Positions 47,892-56,585 of a DNA stretch of 64,000 nucleotides are shown piece after piece. This DNA comes from UBA8752 sp002336475 (GTDB lineage: Bacteria; Bacteroidota; Bacteroidia; Flavobacteriales_D; Sanyastnellaceae), in the NCBI GenBank assembly GCA_943846755.1, contig OX044365.1:2480001-2544000 (forward strand), written 5' to 3'. The notes beneath the pieces were generated by a model that saw nothing but the letters and a program-made list of their open reading frames with translations, was not told the DNA's origin and did no database searches. Each line of letters starts with the position of its first letter. The stretch's first letter is position 1. Both the position numbers and the translations under genes were made by a program.

Positions 47892-47934
47892 TAGGTTTTG
47901 GTTACGGGAGGCCGTTCGAAACGTCGAATGGCCT
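47892..47934 (+). other. AGGTTTTGGTT element plus long hairpin, copy 3
   Basis: AGGTTTTGGTT is followed by GGAGGCCGTTCGA-AACG-TCGAATGGCCTCC (13 pairs, one wobble) and then TTCAACC, without a clear T-tract. It lies in the 245-bp gap before doxX, downstream of a separate terminator. Upstream of it, CTGCAGATT is also shared with the copy 2 region. Confidence 0.55.
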
Positions 47935-47960
47935 CCTTCAACCGTTTGCCCTTGAGGTGC

Positions 47961-47968
47961 TACTTTGC
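47961..47968 (+). promoter_or_regulatory. -7 box TACTTTGC for doxX
   Basis: TACTTTGC resembles the -7 consensus (one base shorter before the G) and ends 4 bases before the ATG at 47973. Confidence 0.4.
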
Positions 47969-47972
47969 AAAC

Positions 47973-48371
47973 ATGGCTTGGAGAAAAGACCTTTCGTTGT
48001 TGTTGTTGCGCTTGGGGGCAGGAGGCTTGATGGTGCCCCATGGATGGGGAAAGTTGAACCGCCTCATCGAGGGTTTGAATGCCGGAGAGGTGCAGTTTTA
48101 CAATTGGATGGGCATTGGAACGGAGGCTTCTTTGGGCCTTGCGGTTTGTGGAGAGCTCGTGGCTCCAGTCTTTATCGTGCTGGGGTTGTTTACACGCTGG
48201 ATGTCCATTCCTGCGGCCATTACCATGGCTGTTGCAGCGTTTGGTGCACATGCCGGTGATCCCATCGGCGACAAGGAGCACGCGTTGCTCTTCTTGGTGC
48301 CGTATTTGGTGTTGGCCTTAATGGGAGGAGGGAAGTACAGCTTGGACAGTCGGGTGACCCGGCCGCGCTGA
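47973..48371 (+). CDS. DoxX-family membrane protein
   Basis: 132 residues from ATG 47973; earlier in-frame starts would run through the hairpin and -7 box. Four hydrophobic segments with 'LLLRLGAGGLMVPHGWGKL', 'GELVAPVFIVLGLFTRW' and 'EHALLFLVPYLVLALMGGG' are typical of the DoxX/quinol-oxidase-subunit-like family. Located in the inner membrane; often linked to redox or sulfur stress, but no specific role can be drawn here. Convergent with valS. Confidence 0.88.
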   Translation: MAWRKDLSLLLLRLGAGGLMVPHGWGKLNRLIEGLNAGEVQFYNWMGIGTEASLGLAVCGELVAPVFIVLGLFTRWMSIPAAITMAVAAFGAHAGDPIGDKEHALLFLVPYLVLALMGGGKYSLDSRVTRPR

Positions 48372-48444
48372 TTCAGCCCGCCTTGTGGTTGATCAAGATT
48401 GGAGCAGACTGGAGATTGGGCCGATGGCTTGTAAGCAGTCTGGC

Positions 48445-51099
48445 TCAGCCCAATGAAGCGAGTTGGGCCTGTAGAACTTCGATCTTGGCGATGGCATCTG
48501 CCTCCTTGGCCCGCTCTGCTGCTACAACTTGTTCTGGAGCGCCATTGACGAATTTTTCGTTGCTCAACTTCTTGCGCACGATGTTCAGGAAGCCCTGCTG
48601 GTAATCGAGGTCTTTCTGGATTTTTTCTTTTTCTGCGTCCAGGTCAACAGCGTCGCCGGCTGGGATGAAGAATTCGTGGGTTTCCACTACAAAGCCAAAG
48701 GCACCCGTCACTTTCTCCTCAATGCGCTCCACTGAAGACACGTTGCACAGGTGGCAAACCACAGGTTCAAGGCTGGCGGGGTAGGGCTTTCCTGCGGGAT
48801 CCACAATGACCTGAAGTTCCAAAGCTTGCTTGTTCGGAATGTGACCCTTTTGACGAATGCTCCGCACTTCAGCAACGATGCGGGTGGTGAGCTCAAAGTC
48901 CGTGAGCAAACGGTCATCGGCAGGTTCCCCTGCGCGTGAAGGGAAGGGGGCATTGCACAACAATGTTCCTGCTTCGCGCACTTTCAAGAGGCTCGATACC
49001 TCTTCGGTGAGGAAGGGCATGAAAGGGTGCAGCAGCGAAAGCATGCGCTCGAACAGCCGGGTGGTCGCGTCATAGGTGGCGCGGTCACAAGGCTCTCCAT
49101 AAGTGGGCTTGGCGAGCTCCAAATACCAGGAACAGAAGTCGTCCCAGATGTGCTTGTAGGTGGCCATCAAGGCTTCGCTGAGTCGGAATTCAGCGAAGGC
49201 TTGCTCGATGTCGCCAAGCACCTGCTCTGAACGGGCTTCGAACCACCGGATGCCGGCAGCCGCATGTTCGGGTTGCTTTGCGGTTTCACTGACTTCCCAG
49301 CCTTTGACCAGGCGGAAGGCGTTCCAAATTTTGTTTGAGAAGTTGCGGCCTTGTTGGCAGAGAGACTCATCGAATGGCAGGTCGTTGCCCGCAGGCGAAG
49401 TGAGGAGCATACCGACCCGAACGCCGTCTGCACCGTATTGCTTCATCAGCTCAATGGGATCGGGAGAGTTGCCCAAAGACTTGGACATTTTGCGGCCCTG
49501 CTTGTCCCTCACAATGCCCGTGTAGTAGACGTTTTTGAAGGGGGGTGCCTGGCGGTATTCATATCCCGCAATGATCATGCGGGCCACCCAGAAGAACATG
49601 ATCTCCGGTGCAGTAACCAAGTCGTTGGTGGGGTAGTAATAATCGACTTCCTCTTTGGAATAGAACCCATCAAATACACTGATGGGCCAGAGCCAAGAGC
49701 TGAACCAGGTGTCCAGCACATCTTCATCTTGACGCAGGTCCGAGGGGGTGATTGTGCGGCCAGCGGCTGCAGTGGCCAGTTTCGCTGCTGTTTCTGCGTC
49801 TGCAGCGACCACAAATTTGGCTTCGGCAGATGTGGGTTCTCCTTCGTAGTACCAGGCAGGGATGCGGTGTCCCCACCAGAGCTGTCGAGAAATGCACCAA
49901 TCCTTGACGTTCTCCATCCAGTTCCGGTAGCTGTTTTTGAATTTGGCAGGGTGGAATTGAATGGTGTCGTCCATCACCCGATCGAGTGCGGGCTTGGCGA
50001 GTTCTTCCATGGCGACGAACCACTGCATGGAAAGTCGGGGCTCGATGATGGCTCCTGTGCGCTCAGAGCGGCCCACTTTGTTGGGGTGCTCCTCTACCTT
50101 GACAAGGTGCCCTGCGGCATCCAGCGCTGCGGTAAAGGTTGTGCGCGCCTCAAACCGGTCTTGGCCTTCGTAGATACCTCCGACGGCATTGACCGTGCCG
50201 TTGGGGTTGAGCATGTCAATGACTTCCAAATTGTGTTTCTGCCCCAATTCGTGGTCATTTGGATCGTGGGCAGGGGTCACCTTGAGGCAGCCGGTGCCGA
50301 ATTCGCGGTCCACGTATTCGTCCTGAATGATGGGAATGCTGCGTCCAGCGATGGGCACAATCGCCCGCTTGCCGTGTAAGTGGGTGTAGCGCTCGTCTTC
50401 GGGATGAATGCAAATGGCGGTGTCTGCAAGGATGGTTTCCGGGCGGGTGGTCGCAATGGTGAGCCATTCGTCGCTGTTCTCGACCTGGTACTTGACGTGG
50501 TGAAGTTTGGACTGTTCTTCGGTATGGATGACTTCTTCATCGCTGACAGCGGTGAGGGCTTCAGGGTCCCAATTCACCATCCGCAGGCCCCGATAGACGT
50601 GGCCCTTCTCATGCAGATCTAGGAAGGTGTCGATGACGCTTTTGCTGTAGTGATCGTCCAGCGTAAAACTGGTGCGCTCCCAATCGCAGCTGGCACCGAG
50701 TTTGCGGAGTTGCTTCAATATGATGCCGCCGTGTTCCCGCGTCCAATCCCAGGCATGCTCAAGAAAAGCATCGCGGCTGAGGTCTGATTTTTTGATGCCT
50801 TGATCGCGGAGCTTGTGCACCACTTTGGCTTCGGTGGCAATCGAGGCGTGGTCGGTCCCCGGCACCCAACACGCGTTCTTGCCTTGCATGCGGGCCCGTC
50901 GCACCAAGACGTCTTGGATGGTGTTGTTGAGCATGTGCCCCATGTGCAGCACACCGGTCACATTGGGGGGAGGGATCACCACGGTGTAAGGCTCGCGCTC
51001 GTCAGGGACGCTTCGGAACGCTTTGGCATCTTCCCAGGCTTGTGTCCAGCGGTCTTCTACGGTGGTGGGATCGTACTGTGAGGGAATGTCTTGTGCCAT
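48445..51099 (-). CDS. valS: Valyl-tRNA synthetase
   Basis: 884 residues, full length for a class I synthetase. 'PPPNVTGVLHMGHML' holds the HIGH motif as HMGH (residues 52-55), 'GTDHASIATE' follows, the editing domain is present ('TTRPETILADTA'), and the KMSKS motif is 'GRKMSKSLGN' at about residue 534. 'WCISRQLWWGHRIPAWY' is characteristic of ValRS. The C-terminal coiled-coil arm (about the last 70 residues, 'EKEKIQKDLDYQQGFLNIV') is intact. Charges tRNA-Val in the cytoplasm. Confidence 0.97.
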   Translation of the reverse strand: MAQDIPSQYDPTTVEDRWTQAWEDAKAFRSVPDEREPYTVVIPPPNVTGVLHMGHMLNNTIQDVLVRRARMQGKNACWVPGTDHASIATEAKVVHKLRDQGIKKSDLSRDAFLEHAWDWTREHGGIILKQLRKLGASCDWERTSFTLDDHYSKSVIDTFLDLHEKGHVYRGLRMVNWDPEALTAVSDEEVIHTEEQSKLHHVKYQVENSDEWLTIATTRPETILADTAICIHPEDERYTHLHGKRAIVPIAGRSIPIIQDEYVDREFGTGCLKVTPAHDPNDHELGQKHNLEVIDMLNPNGTVNAVGGIYEGQDRFEARTTFTAALDAAGHLVKVEEHPNKVGRSERTGAIIEPRLSMQWFVAMEELAKPALDRVMDDTIQFHPAKFKNSYRNWMENVKDWCISRQLWWGHRIPAWYYEGEPTSAEAKFVVAADAETAAKLATAAAGRTITPSDLRQDEDVLDTWFSSWLWPISVFDGFYSKEEVDYYYPTNDLVTAPEIMFFWVARMIIAGYEYRQAPPFKNVYYTGIVRDKQGRKMSKSLGNSPDPIELMKQYGADGVRVGMLLTSPAGNDLPFDESLCQQGRNFSNKIWNAFRLVKGWEVSETAKQPEHAAAGIRWFEARSEQVLGDIEQAFAEFRLSEALMATYKHIWDDFCSWYLELAKPTYGEPCDRATYDATTRLFERMLSLLHPFMPFLTEEVSSLLKVREAGTLLCNAPFPSRAGEPADDRLLTDFELTTRIVAEVRSIRQKGHIPNKQALELQVIVDPAGKPYPASLEPVVCHLCNVSSVERIEEKVTGAFGFVVETHEFFIPAGDAVDLDAEKEKIQKDLDYQQGFLNIVRKKLSNEKFVNGAPEQVVAAERAKEADAIAKIEVLQAQLASLG

Positions 51100-51128
51100 G
51101 GCGAAAACGAACGGTGCGGTTGCGGCCT

Positions 51129-51136
51129 CAAATTTA
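51129..51136 (-). promoter_or_regulatory. -7 box TAAATTTG for valS
   Basis: On the minus strand TAAATTTG is an exact match to TAnnTTTG, 29 bases before the valS ATG. Confidence 0.55.
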
Positions 51137-51185
51137 GCCTGTTAAAATGGCGTTAACCTTGGTCTGAACAAGAGAAAGACAGGTT

Positions 51186-51193
51186 TATCTTTA
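51186..51193 (+). promoter_or_regulatory. -7 box TATCTTTA
   Basis: TATCTTTA matches TAnnTTTG except the last base and lies 25 bases before the ATG at 51219. The A/T-rich leader that follows (ATCAATCAACCCTCATT) is typical of highly expressed Bacteroidota genes. Confidence 0.45.
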
Positions 51194-51218
51194 AAGTTGA
51201 AATCAATCAACCCTCATT

Positions 51219-51662
51219 ATGAAGAAGGTCTTCCTCACCCTCGCCGTTGTTTTCGGCGGATTTATCCTTGCCGGAGCCCAAGAAGTGGTCAACGGTCCTG
51301 TCCTTAGCCTGGACAAAGAAGTGCACGATTATGGCACCATTGACCAAGGCGCTGATGGAAACTGTGTCTTTACAGTCACCAATGACGGTACAGACCCGCT
51401 CATCATTTCTCGTTGCAAAGGTTCATGTGGTTGCACTGTTCCTCAGTGCGATAAGGATCCCATCATGCCAGGTACCACCAGCAGCATCAAGGTGAAGTAC
51501 GACACCAAGCGTGTGGGTCCCATCAACAAAAGTGTGACCATCACTTCGAATGCTTCGAACGAGCCAACGAAGGTGATCCGCATCAAGGGAAAGGTCGAGG
51601 CTGTTGCCCAGCAAGTCGGCGCTCCCGTTAAGAACGCAGCTGGTCCAACCAACAAGCAGTAA
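51219..51662 (+). CDS. DUF1573 periplasmic protein
   Basis: 147 residues with signal peptide (cleaved near ILAGAQEV). The DUF1573 domain starts at 'VHDYGTIDQGADGNCVFTVTN' (first residues) and contains the conserved 'CKGSCGCTVP' segment and 'VKYDTKRVGPINKSVTI'. These proteins are Ig-like, abundant in Bacteroidota periplasm, and of unknown exact function. The basic, Pro/Lys/Asn-rich tail is short. Ends with its own terminator. Confidence 0.92.
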   Translation: MKKVFLTLAVVFGGFILAGAQEVVNGPVLSLDKEVHDYGTIDQGADGNCVFTVTNDGTDPLIISRCKGSCGCTVPQCDKDPIMPGTTSSIKVKYDTKRVGPINKSVTITSNASNEPTKVIRIKGKVEAVAQQVGAPVKNAAGPTNKQ

Positions 51663-51687
51663 TACCTGAGGTGCTGTGCACCTTGTG

Positions 51688-51724
51688 AAAGCCGCTCCGG
51701 AAATCCGGGGCGGCTTTCTTTTTT
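51688..51724 (+). terminator. Terminator after DUF1573 gene
   Basis: AAAGCCGCTCC-GGAAATCC-GGGGCGGCTTT stem (with one wobble) followed by CTTTTTT. Confidence 0.9.
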
Positions 51725-51759
51725 CCCGAACCTGTGGCGGCTGCGCCTGTTGTAAGGTC

Positions 51760-51936
51760 ATGTTCGGAATGTTCAAGAAGGATCCCGTGGAGAAGCTCAG
51801 AAAGGAGCACGCGCGGTTGTTGGCAGAAGCCCACAGGCTCAGCACGGTTGACCGCACCAAAAGCGATCAAATGACCGCCAAGGCGGCAGAAATAGAGGCG
51901 GAGCTCGTGGCTTTGACCCAAAAAGGCGGCGCATGA
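51760..51936 (+). CDS. Small Lacal_2735-family protein
   Basis: 58 residues from ATG 51760 (51769 possible). 'MFGMFKKDPVEKLRKEHARL' then 'LAEAHRLSTVDRTKSDQMTA' matches the small helical Lacal_2735 family common in Flavobacteriia. Longer in-frame versions would pass through the terminator. It overlaps the following SDR gene by four bases, so it heads a polycistron with the photolyase-cluster genes. Function unknown. Confidence 0.75.
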   Translation: MFGMFKKDPVEKLRKEHARLLAEAHRLSTVDRTKSDQMTAKAAEIEAELVALTQKGGA

Positions 51937-52640
51937 GGACGGTAGCCATTGTTGGAGACAGTAAGGGCATTGGGCTGGCGTTGCGTGAGCAATTGCTCGC
52001 TTCAGGGGACCGTGTCATCGGTGTTTCACGGACGGGTGCCCAGGCTCCGGGCGAATACACGGGCCTTGTCTTTGATGCCGTCGCTCACCCTTGCGACCTC
52101 TCCTCGTTTACAGACCGCTTGGATGGACTGGTGTATTGCCCCGGCACCATTTCCTTAAAGCCGGTGAGGGGGGTGAAGCCCGAGCAAATGATGGAAGACT
52201 TCAGGGTCAACGCGATGGGGTTTTTACAGACTGTTCAGGCCAACTTGAAGCTGCTCAAGGCTGCAGCCGCCTCTCCCGAGGGAGGAGCGCCATCGGTGGT
52301 GGGCTTTTCGACTGTGGCGGTGCAAACAGGCATGGGCTTTCATGCTTCTATTGCTGCTGCCAAAGGCGCTGTAGAGGGACTGGTGCGCACCATGTCGGCT
52401 GAATTCGCTCCAGACATTCGCGTCAATGCGATTGCGCCTTCTTTGACCGACACCCCTTTGGCTGCGTCCATGCTGTCCTCAGACGCCAAGCGGGAGGCGA
52501 GTGCCGCACGGCATCCCCTCAAGCGCATTGCATCCGCCCAAGATGTGGCCGGTACAGCGGCATTCTTGCTTTCACCAGCTGCCGCTGCCATCACGGGCCA
52601 GGTCTTGCAGGTCGACAATGGGATGAGCGCCGTCCGATGA
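51933..52640 (+). CDS. Short-chain dehydrogenase/reductase
   Basis: 235 residues. The Rossmann start is 'VAIVGDSKGIGLAL' (GxxxGIG as GDSKGIG), followed by 'YCPGTISLKP', 'FSTVAVQTGMGFHASIAAAKGAVEGLVRTM' pieces with the catalytic Ser region and AxxKG where the usual YxxxK tyrosine appears replaced by His/Ser-containing 'FHASIAAAKG', and 'INDAIAPSLTDTPLA'-like segment 'VNAIAPSLTDTPLA'. Overlaps its neighbours by four bases on each side. SDRs of this type often sit next to photolyases in marine Bacteroidota; substrate unknown. The apparent loss of the catalytic Tyr deserves a check. Confidence 0.82.
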   Translation: MRTVAIVGDSKGIGLALREQLLASGDRVIGVSRTGAQAPGEYTGLVFDAVAHPCDLSSFTDRLDGLVYCPGTISLKPVRGVKPEQMMEDFRVNAMGFLQTVQANLKLLKAAAASPEGGAPSVVGFSTVAVQTGMGFHASIAAAKGAVEGLVRTMSAEFAPDIRVNAIAPSLTDTPLAASMLSSDAKREASAARHPLKRIASAQDVAGTAAFLLSPAAAAITGQVLQVDNGMSAVR

Positions 52641-53326
52641 GCCACACAGATGGTGGTCCTCGGCAGGTGTTGGGCCTGAACGAAATCGCTGAAATGCCGC
52701 AGCGCAGGCGCGCCCGCTTGATCAATTCGATCAGTGGGTTTAAGCCGGCCAATCTTGTCGGTACTGCAGATGCTCATGGCAATGCAGCCTGTTGCATCGT
52801 GTCGAGCGTGGTCCATTTGGGCTCGAATCCCGCGCTCATGGGGGTGGTGTTTCGCCCCCCAGGCGCCGACGCCCACAACTACCGCAACCTCTCATCTTCT
52901 GGCTGCTTCACCCTGAATCATGTCACGGCGGACATGTACACCTCGGCGCACCAGACCAGTGCCCGGTATCCAGAAAACGTATCGGAATTCGAAGCAGTGG
53001 GACTCACGCCACATTGGCATGGCCCGGCAGAGGACCAGTTTCAGGCCCCTGCTGTGGCGGAGTCGCCGGTTCGAATGGGGTTGACCGTTTCCGAGGACCT
53101 GGCGTTGCCCAATGGGTGTCACTTTATCATCGGAGCGGTTCAATGGGTGGATTACAGGTCAAATGGCCAAGCTGAAGATGGATTTTTGGACTTGGCTGCG
53201 CTGGATACTGTTTGCATTGGTGGATTGGATGCTTATTACACCGCGTCACGGCTGGGAAGGTTGAGCTATGCCAAACCCGAGTCCATGCCGGAGGTCCGCA
53301 CTGATTTTATGAAAGGCTGGGACTGA
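52637..53326 (+). CDS. Flavin reductase-like (split-barrel) protein
   Basis: 229 residues. 'LINSISGFKPANLVGTADAHG', 'SVVHLGSNPALMGVVFRPP' and 'NYRNLSSSGCFTLNHVT' follow the FMN-binding split barrel of flavin reductase-like proteins. It may supply reduced flavin or bind FMN. Its position between an SDR gene and a photolyase gene, with a four-base overlap upstream and a three-base gap downstream, suggests flavin-linked light or redox function. Confidence 0.85.
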   Translation: MSHTDGGPRQVLGLNEIAEMPQRRRARLINSISGFKPANLVGTADAHGNAACCIVSSVVHLGSNPALMGVVFRPPGADAHNYRNLSSSGCFTLNHVTADMYTSAHQTSARYPENVSEFEAVGLTPHWHGPAEDQFQAPAVAESPVRMGLTVSEDLALPNGCHFIIGAVQWVDYRSNGQAEDGFLDLAALDTVCIGGLDAYYTASRLGRLSYAKPESMPEVRTDFMKGWD

Positions 53327-53329
53327 GCC

Positions 53330-54847
53330 ATGTCGGCCTTGCCATCCTTGCGTGTAGTCTGGTTGAAGCGGGACCTCCGTTTGAGGGACCATGCCCCGCT
53401 GGCAGAAGCGATGCGCATGGGAGGACCTCATTTGGTGGTGTATTGTTTTGAACCTGAGGATCTGGCGCACCCCACCACCTCGGGAAGGCACCTGTCTTTC
53501 GTCCAGCAGGGATTGGCCGATATGGACGTTCAATGGTCCGAATGGGAGCAAGAGGGGAGGATGTGTGCAGGCCTCAGAACGGCTGCACTCCACGCATCAT
53601 TTACCGATGTTTTGGCCCACCTCATAAAACGCTTCACGTTGACCGGAGTGCACAGTTATTCGGAGTCGGGACTGCGGCATACTTATGACCGAGACAAAAG
53701 GGTCAAGGGCCTTTTGGCCGGCGCAGGCGTGCCTTGGTTGGAACACCAACGCGACGGTGTCCAGCGGGGGCGTCGGAACCGAGACCAGTGGCGAGAGCAG
53801 TGGTTTGCCCACATGGAGCAGCCTCAGGAACACCCGGACTTCGCCTTGGCGAAACCCATCGCGAAGTCTGCCTTGAATTGGCCACAAGAATGGCTGGACA
53901 TTCCTGAGCCTGACGAAGGTCCAGAGGGCTTTCAGCCTGGAGGAGAGCGCCGCGCACATGCCTACTTGGAATCGTTTGTGACAGACCGCATACGCCGCTA
54001 CGCCAAGGCCATTTCAAAGCCGGAAGGGAGCCGGGAAGGGTGCAGCCGCTTGAGCGCTTACTTGGCGTGGGGGAACCTGAGCATTCGACAGGTCCACCAG
54101 CGCCAATCGATTTCTAGAAAGCGCGGTGGAGACGGCCCCACAGGGCAGCTGCGCAATTTTAGTGCCTTTGACAGCCGTCTGCGTTGGCATTGCCATTTCA
54201 TCCAAAAATTTGAGATGGAAGACCGCATGGAGTTTGAAAACGTGAACGGTGGGTACAACCTGTTGAATAAAGAAGTCAATCAAACCCATGCAGAGGCCTG
54301 GAAACAAGGGCAGACAGGGTTCCCATTGGTGGACGCTTGCATGCGTTGTGTGACTGCCACAGGCTATTTGAACTTCAGAATGAGGGCCATGCTTGTGAGC
54401 TTTTTGACCCACCATTTGTGGCAGCCTTGGCAAGTGGGCGTCGACCATTTGGCCCAACAGTTCCTCGATTTTGAACCTGGCATTCATTATCCCCAATTCC
54501 AAATGCAGGCAGGGGTAACGGGCATCAACACGGTCCGCATTTACAACCCTGTCAAGCAAGCAGAGGACCACGACCCGGATGGGGCTTTCATCCGCAAGTG
54601 GGTGCCGGAGTTGGCAGAAGTGCCCGTGCCCTATGTTTTTGCCCCGTGGACCATGCCGCCCATCGAGGCTGCCTTGCTGGATTTTAGATTGGGGGAGCAT
54701 TACCCGTTGCCCATCGTGTCGTTGGAAAAGGCGTCCCGGGATGCCCGGGAGCGTTTGTGGGCACACCGCAAGCATCCCGCCGTTCAGGCCGAGGGGCTCC
54801 GGATCTTGCGGAGGCATGTGGTTGTGGGTGCACGTCCGATGGATTGA
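53330..54847 (+). CDS. Photolyase/cryptochrome-family protein, divergent FAD pocket
   Basis: 505 residues. The N-terminal Rossmann domain opens with 'RVVWLKRDLRLRDHAPLAEA' and the C-terminal FAD domain contains 'GFPLVDACMRCVTATGYLNF', 'RMRAMLVSFLTHHLWQPWQ' and 'VRIYNPVKQAEDHDPDGAF' followed by 'IRKWVPEL'. Between these, where class I photolyases have NNGGWQW, this protein has HYPQFQM, so the flavin-proximal Trp and Asn are replaced. Either a distinct repair enzyme class or a blue-light sensor. Start ATG three bases after the flavin reductase stop. Confidence 0.85.
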   Translation: MSALPSLRVVWLKRDLRLRDHAPLAEAMRMGGPHLVVYCFEPEDLAHPTTSGRHLSFVQQGLADMDVQWSEWEQEGRMCAGLRTAALHASFTDVLAHLIKRFTLTGVHSYSESGLRHTYDRDKRVKGLLAGAGVPWLEHQRDGVQRGRRNRDQWREQWFAHMEQPQEHPDFALAKPIAKSALNWPQEWLDIPEPDEGPEGFQPGGERRAHAYLESFVTDRIRRYAKAISKPEGSREGCSRLSAYLAWGNLSIRQVHQRQSISRKRGGDGPTGQLRNFSAFDSRLRWHCHFIQKFEMEDRMEFENVNGGYNLLNKEVNQTHAEAWKQGQTGFPLVDACMRCVTATGYLNFRMRAMLVSFLTHHLWQPWQVGVDHLAQQFLDFEPGIHYPQFQMQAGVTGINTVRIYNPVKQAEDHDPDGAFIRKWVPELAEVPVPYVFAPWTMPPIEAALLDFRLGEHYPLPIVSLEKASRDARERLWAHRKHPAVQAEGLRILRRHVVVGARPMD

Positions 54848-54884
54848 CGAAACAACGCCAACCTTTACGACCTTCGTTTGACCG

Positions 54885-55775
54885 ATGGAAAAAGCCCGAC
54901 CCATTCTTGAAAGCTCCGATGGCCGCACGCTGTTGTATCACGAAGTGATCGCAGAGGCTGGTGTTGAGGCGCCGTGGCTGGTGTTCGTGCACGGAGCGGG
55001 CGGAAGCATACGGACTTGGAAGTACCAAATCGACGCCTTCAAGCCCCATTACCGGTTGTTGTTGATCGACCTCCGGGACCATGGATACAGCAAGGACATC
55101 TTGCCGGAATTTCCCGAATACGATTTTGACATCGTTGCGGAGGACATTCTCGCGGTCATCGATCACTTGGGCATTGGGCGGGCGCATTTTGTGAGCCTGA
55201 GCATAGGAAGCGTGATCCTGCAGAAGCTGGACATCGAGCGCCCTGAGCTCATCGACCGCATGGTGATGGCAGGGGCCATTTTCGATGGGTCCAGGCTGAT
55301 GCATCTGTTTGTGCACAGCGGTAAAATCCTCAATTACATCTTGCCGTATCGGGCCATTTATTGGCTGTTCAGCTACATCGTGCTGCCGCGCCGCAACCAC
55401 CGGATGAGCCGCTGGATTTTCCGCCGTCAGAGCCGCCGATTGACGCCCGGAGAGTACCTGAAGTGGGTAGAGCTCTACAAACCGTTCTTTCTGTTGGTCA
55501 AGGCCTACGTCAACCGCAAGGTGGACAAACGTGGGCTGGTGGTCATGGGATCTCAGGACCACATCTTTTTCCGCGCAGCGGAGCGGTTTACTCAGATTCA
55601 GAAGAACATGCGCCTCGCGGTGATTGAGAACTGCGGACATGTCTGCTCCATTGAAGCGCCAGAGATTTTCAATGACCTCGTGCTCAAATTCCTTGCAGAC
55701 CAAGAGGTGCCAGCTAAGGTGACGGCGACGCCTGTTCCATCCAGCTGGGCAGAATTGAAAGCCTTTCAGGGCTGA
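54885..55775 (+). CDS. Alpha/beta-hydrolase
   Basis: 296 residues. 'VFVHGAGGSIRTWKYQI' gives the oxyanion HG motif, 'LIDLRDHGYS' the next conserved strand, and 'HFVSLSIGSVI' the nucleophile elbow (S-L-S-I-G with the first Gly replaced by Ser). The acid 'GSQDHIFF' and base 'ENCGHVCSIE' complete a plausible triad. Likely a cytoplasmic esterase or lipase; substrate unknown. Follows the photolyase gene by 37 bases. Confidence 0.85.
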   Translation: MEKARPILESSDGRTLLYHEVIAEAGVEAPWLVFVHGAGGSIRTWKYQIDAFKPHYRLLLIDLRDHGYSKDILPEFPEYDFDIVAEDILAVIDHLGIGRAHFVSLSIGSVILQKLDIERPELIDRMVMAGAIFDGSRLMHLFVHSGKILNYILPYRAIYWLFSYIVLPRRNHRMSRWIFRRQSRRLTPGEYLKWVELYKPFFLLVKAYVNRKVDKRGLVVMGSQDHIFFRAAERFTQIQKNMRLAVIENCGHVCSIEAPEIFNDLVLKFLADQEVPAKVTATPVPSSWAELKAFQG

Positions 55776-55787
55776 GCATGCTTGGCG

Positions 55788-55795
55788 CATCTTTG
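55788..55795 (+). promoter_or_regulatory. -7-like box CATCTTTG
   Basis: CATCTTTG differs from TAnnTTTG only at the first base and ends 5 bases before the ATG at 55801. Confidence 0.35.
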
Positions 55796-55800
55796 CGTCC

Positions 55801-56559
55801 ATGAAAAAATGCGCTTTGTGGGCCGCCTTGGCGTTGCCCTTCTCGTTGTTTTCTCAAACCATCAACACCGACCGGCCGGACCAAACGGAAAGTTCAGCGG
55901 TGGTGCCCTTGGGTTCTTTTCAATGGGAGTGCGGCTTCTCTAGCATGTGGGAGCCTGGGTTTGGTGGGAACATCCGTTCCATGGCCTTGCCCAATTCACT
56001 GTTTCGTGTGAGCCTGCTTGAAGGGGTGGAATTGCGTGTAGTGCACCAATTGGACCGGATCAGTCAGCGCAGCTTTGGCAATGATGAAGTCCTGTCAGAA
56101 GGAACCAGCGATGTTCAATTGGGCACCAAGATCCAGCTGTTCCAGCGTGAAGGGAAGAAGACCGAAATCGCTTACCTCGGCCATGCGGTTGTTCCAACGG
56201 GAGATGCAGAGGTGACGGATTACGATTGGGGCATGGTCAACAAGCTGTGCATCAGCCATGACGTAGGTCCAGACTGGGCGCTGGGTTATAACCTCGGACT
56301 TGACTTTGTGCGAGGAAACTCCACTGCGACCTATGCTGTGGCGGTTGGAAAGGCCATCAACGATCAGCTCGGGCTGTATTTTGAGCCTTATGGTGAAATC
56401 GATGTCAATACCGGCACCCACTGGGCCAGTTTTGATGCGGGCATCACGATGCTCGCCAGTGATACGTGGCAATGGGACATCAGCTATGGAACAGGTCTGA
56501 ATTACCGGATGAACTATACGGCGATTGGATTCAGCTGGTTGGTCTTGCCCAACCGTTGA
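55801..56559 (+). CDS. Outer-membrane transporter-like protein (MetA-pathway/PF13557-like)
   Basis: 252 residues with signal peptide (cleaved near SLFSQTI). 'INTDRPDQTESSAVVPLGSF' at the mature N-terminus is the hallmark of this Bacteroidota barrel family, followed by alternating strands ('VQLGTKIQLF', 'TEIAYLGHAVVPTG', 'ALGYNLGLDF', 'YRMNYTAIGFSW'). Probably a small outer-membrane barrel; transported compound unknown. Confidence 0.75.
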   Translation: MKKCALWAALALPFSLFSQTINTDRPDQTESSAVVPLGSFQWECGFSSMWEPGFGGNIRSMALPNSLFRVSLLEGVELRVVHQLDRISQRSFGNDEVLSEGTSDVQLGTKIQLFQREGKKTEIAYLGHAVVPTGDAEVTDYDWGMVNKLCISHDVGPDWALGYNLGLDFVRGNSTATYAVAVGKAINDQLGLYFEPYGEIDVNTGTHWASFDAGITMLASDTWQWDISYGTGLNYRMNYTAIGFSWLVLPNR

Positions 56560-56585
56560 GATCCGCGCAATAGGGCCTGACTGTT

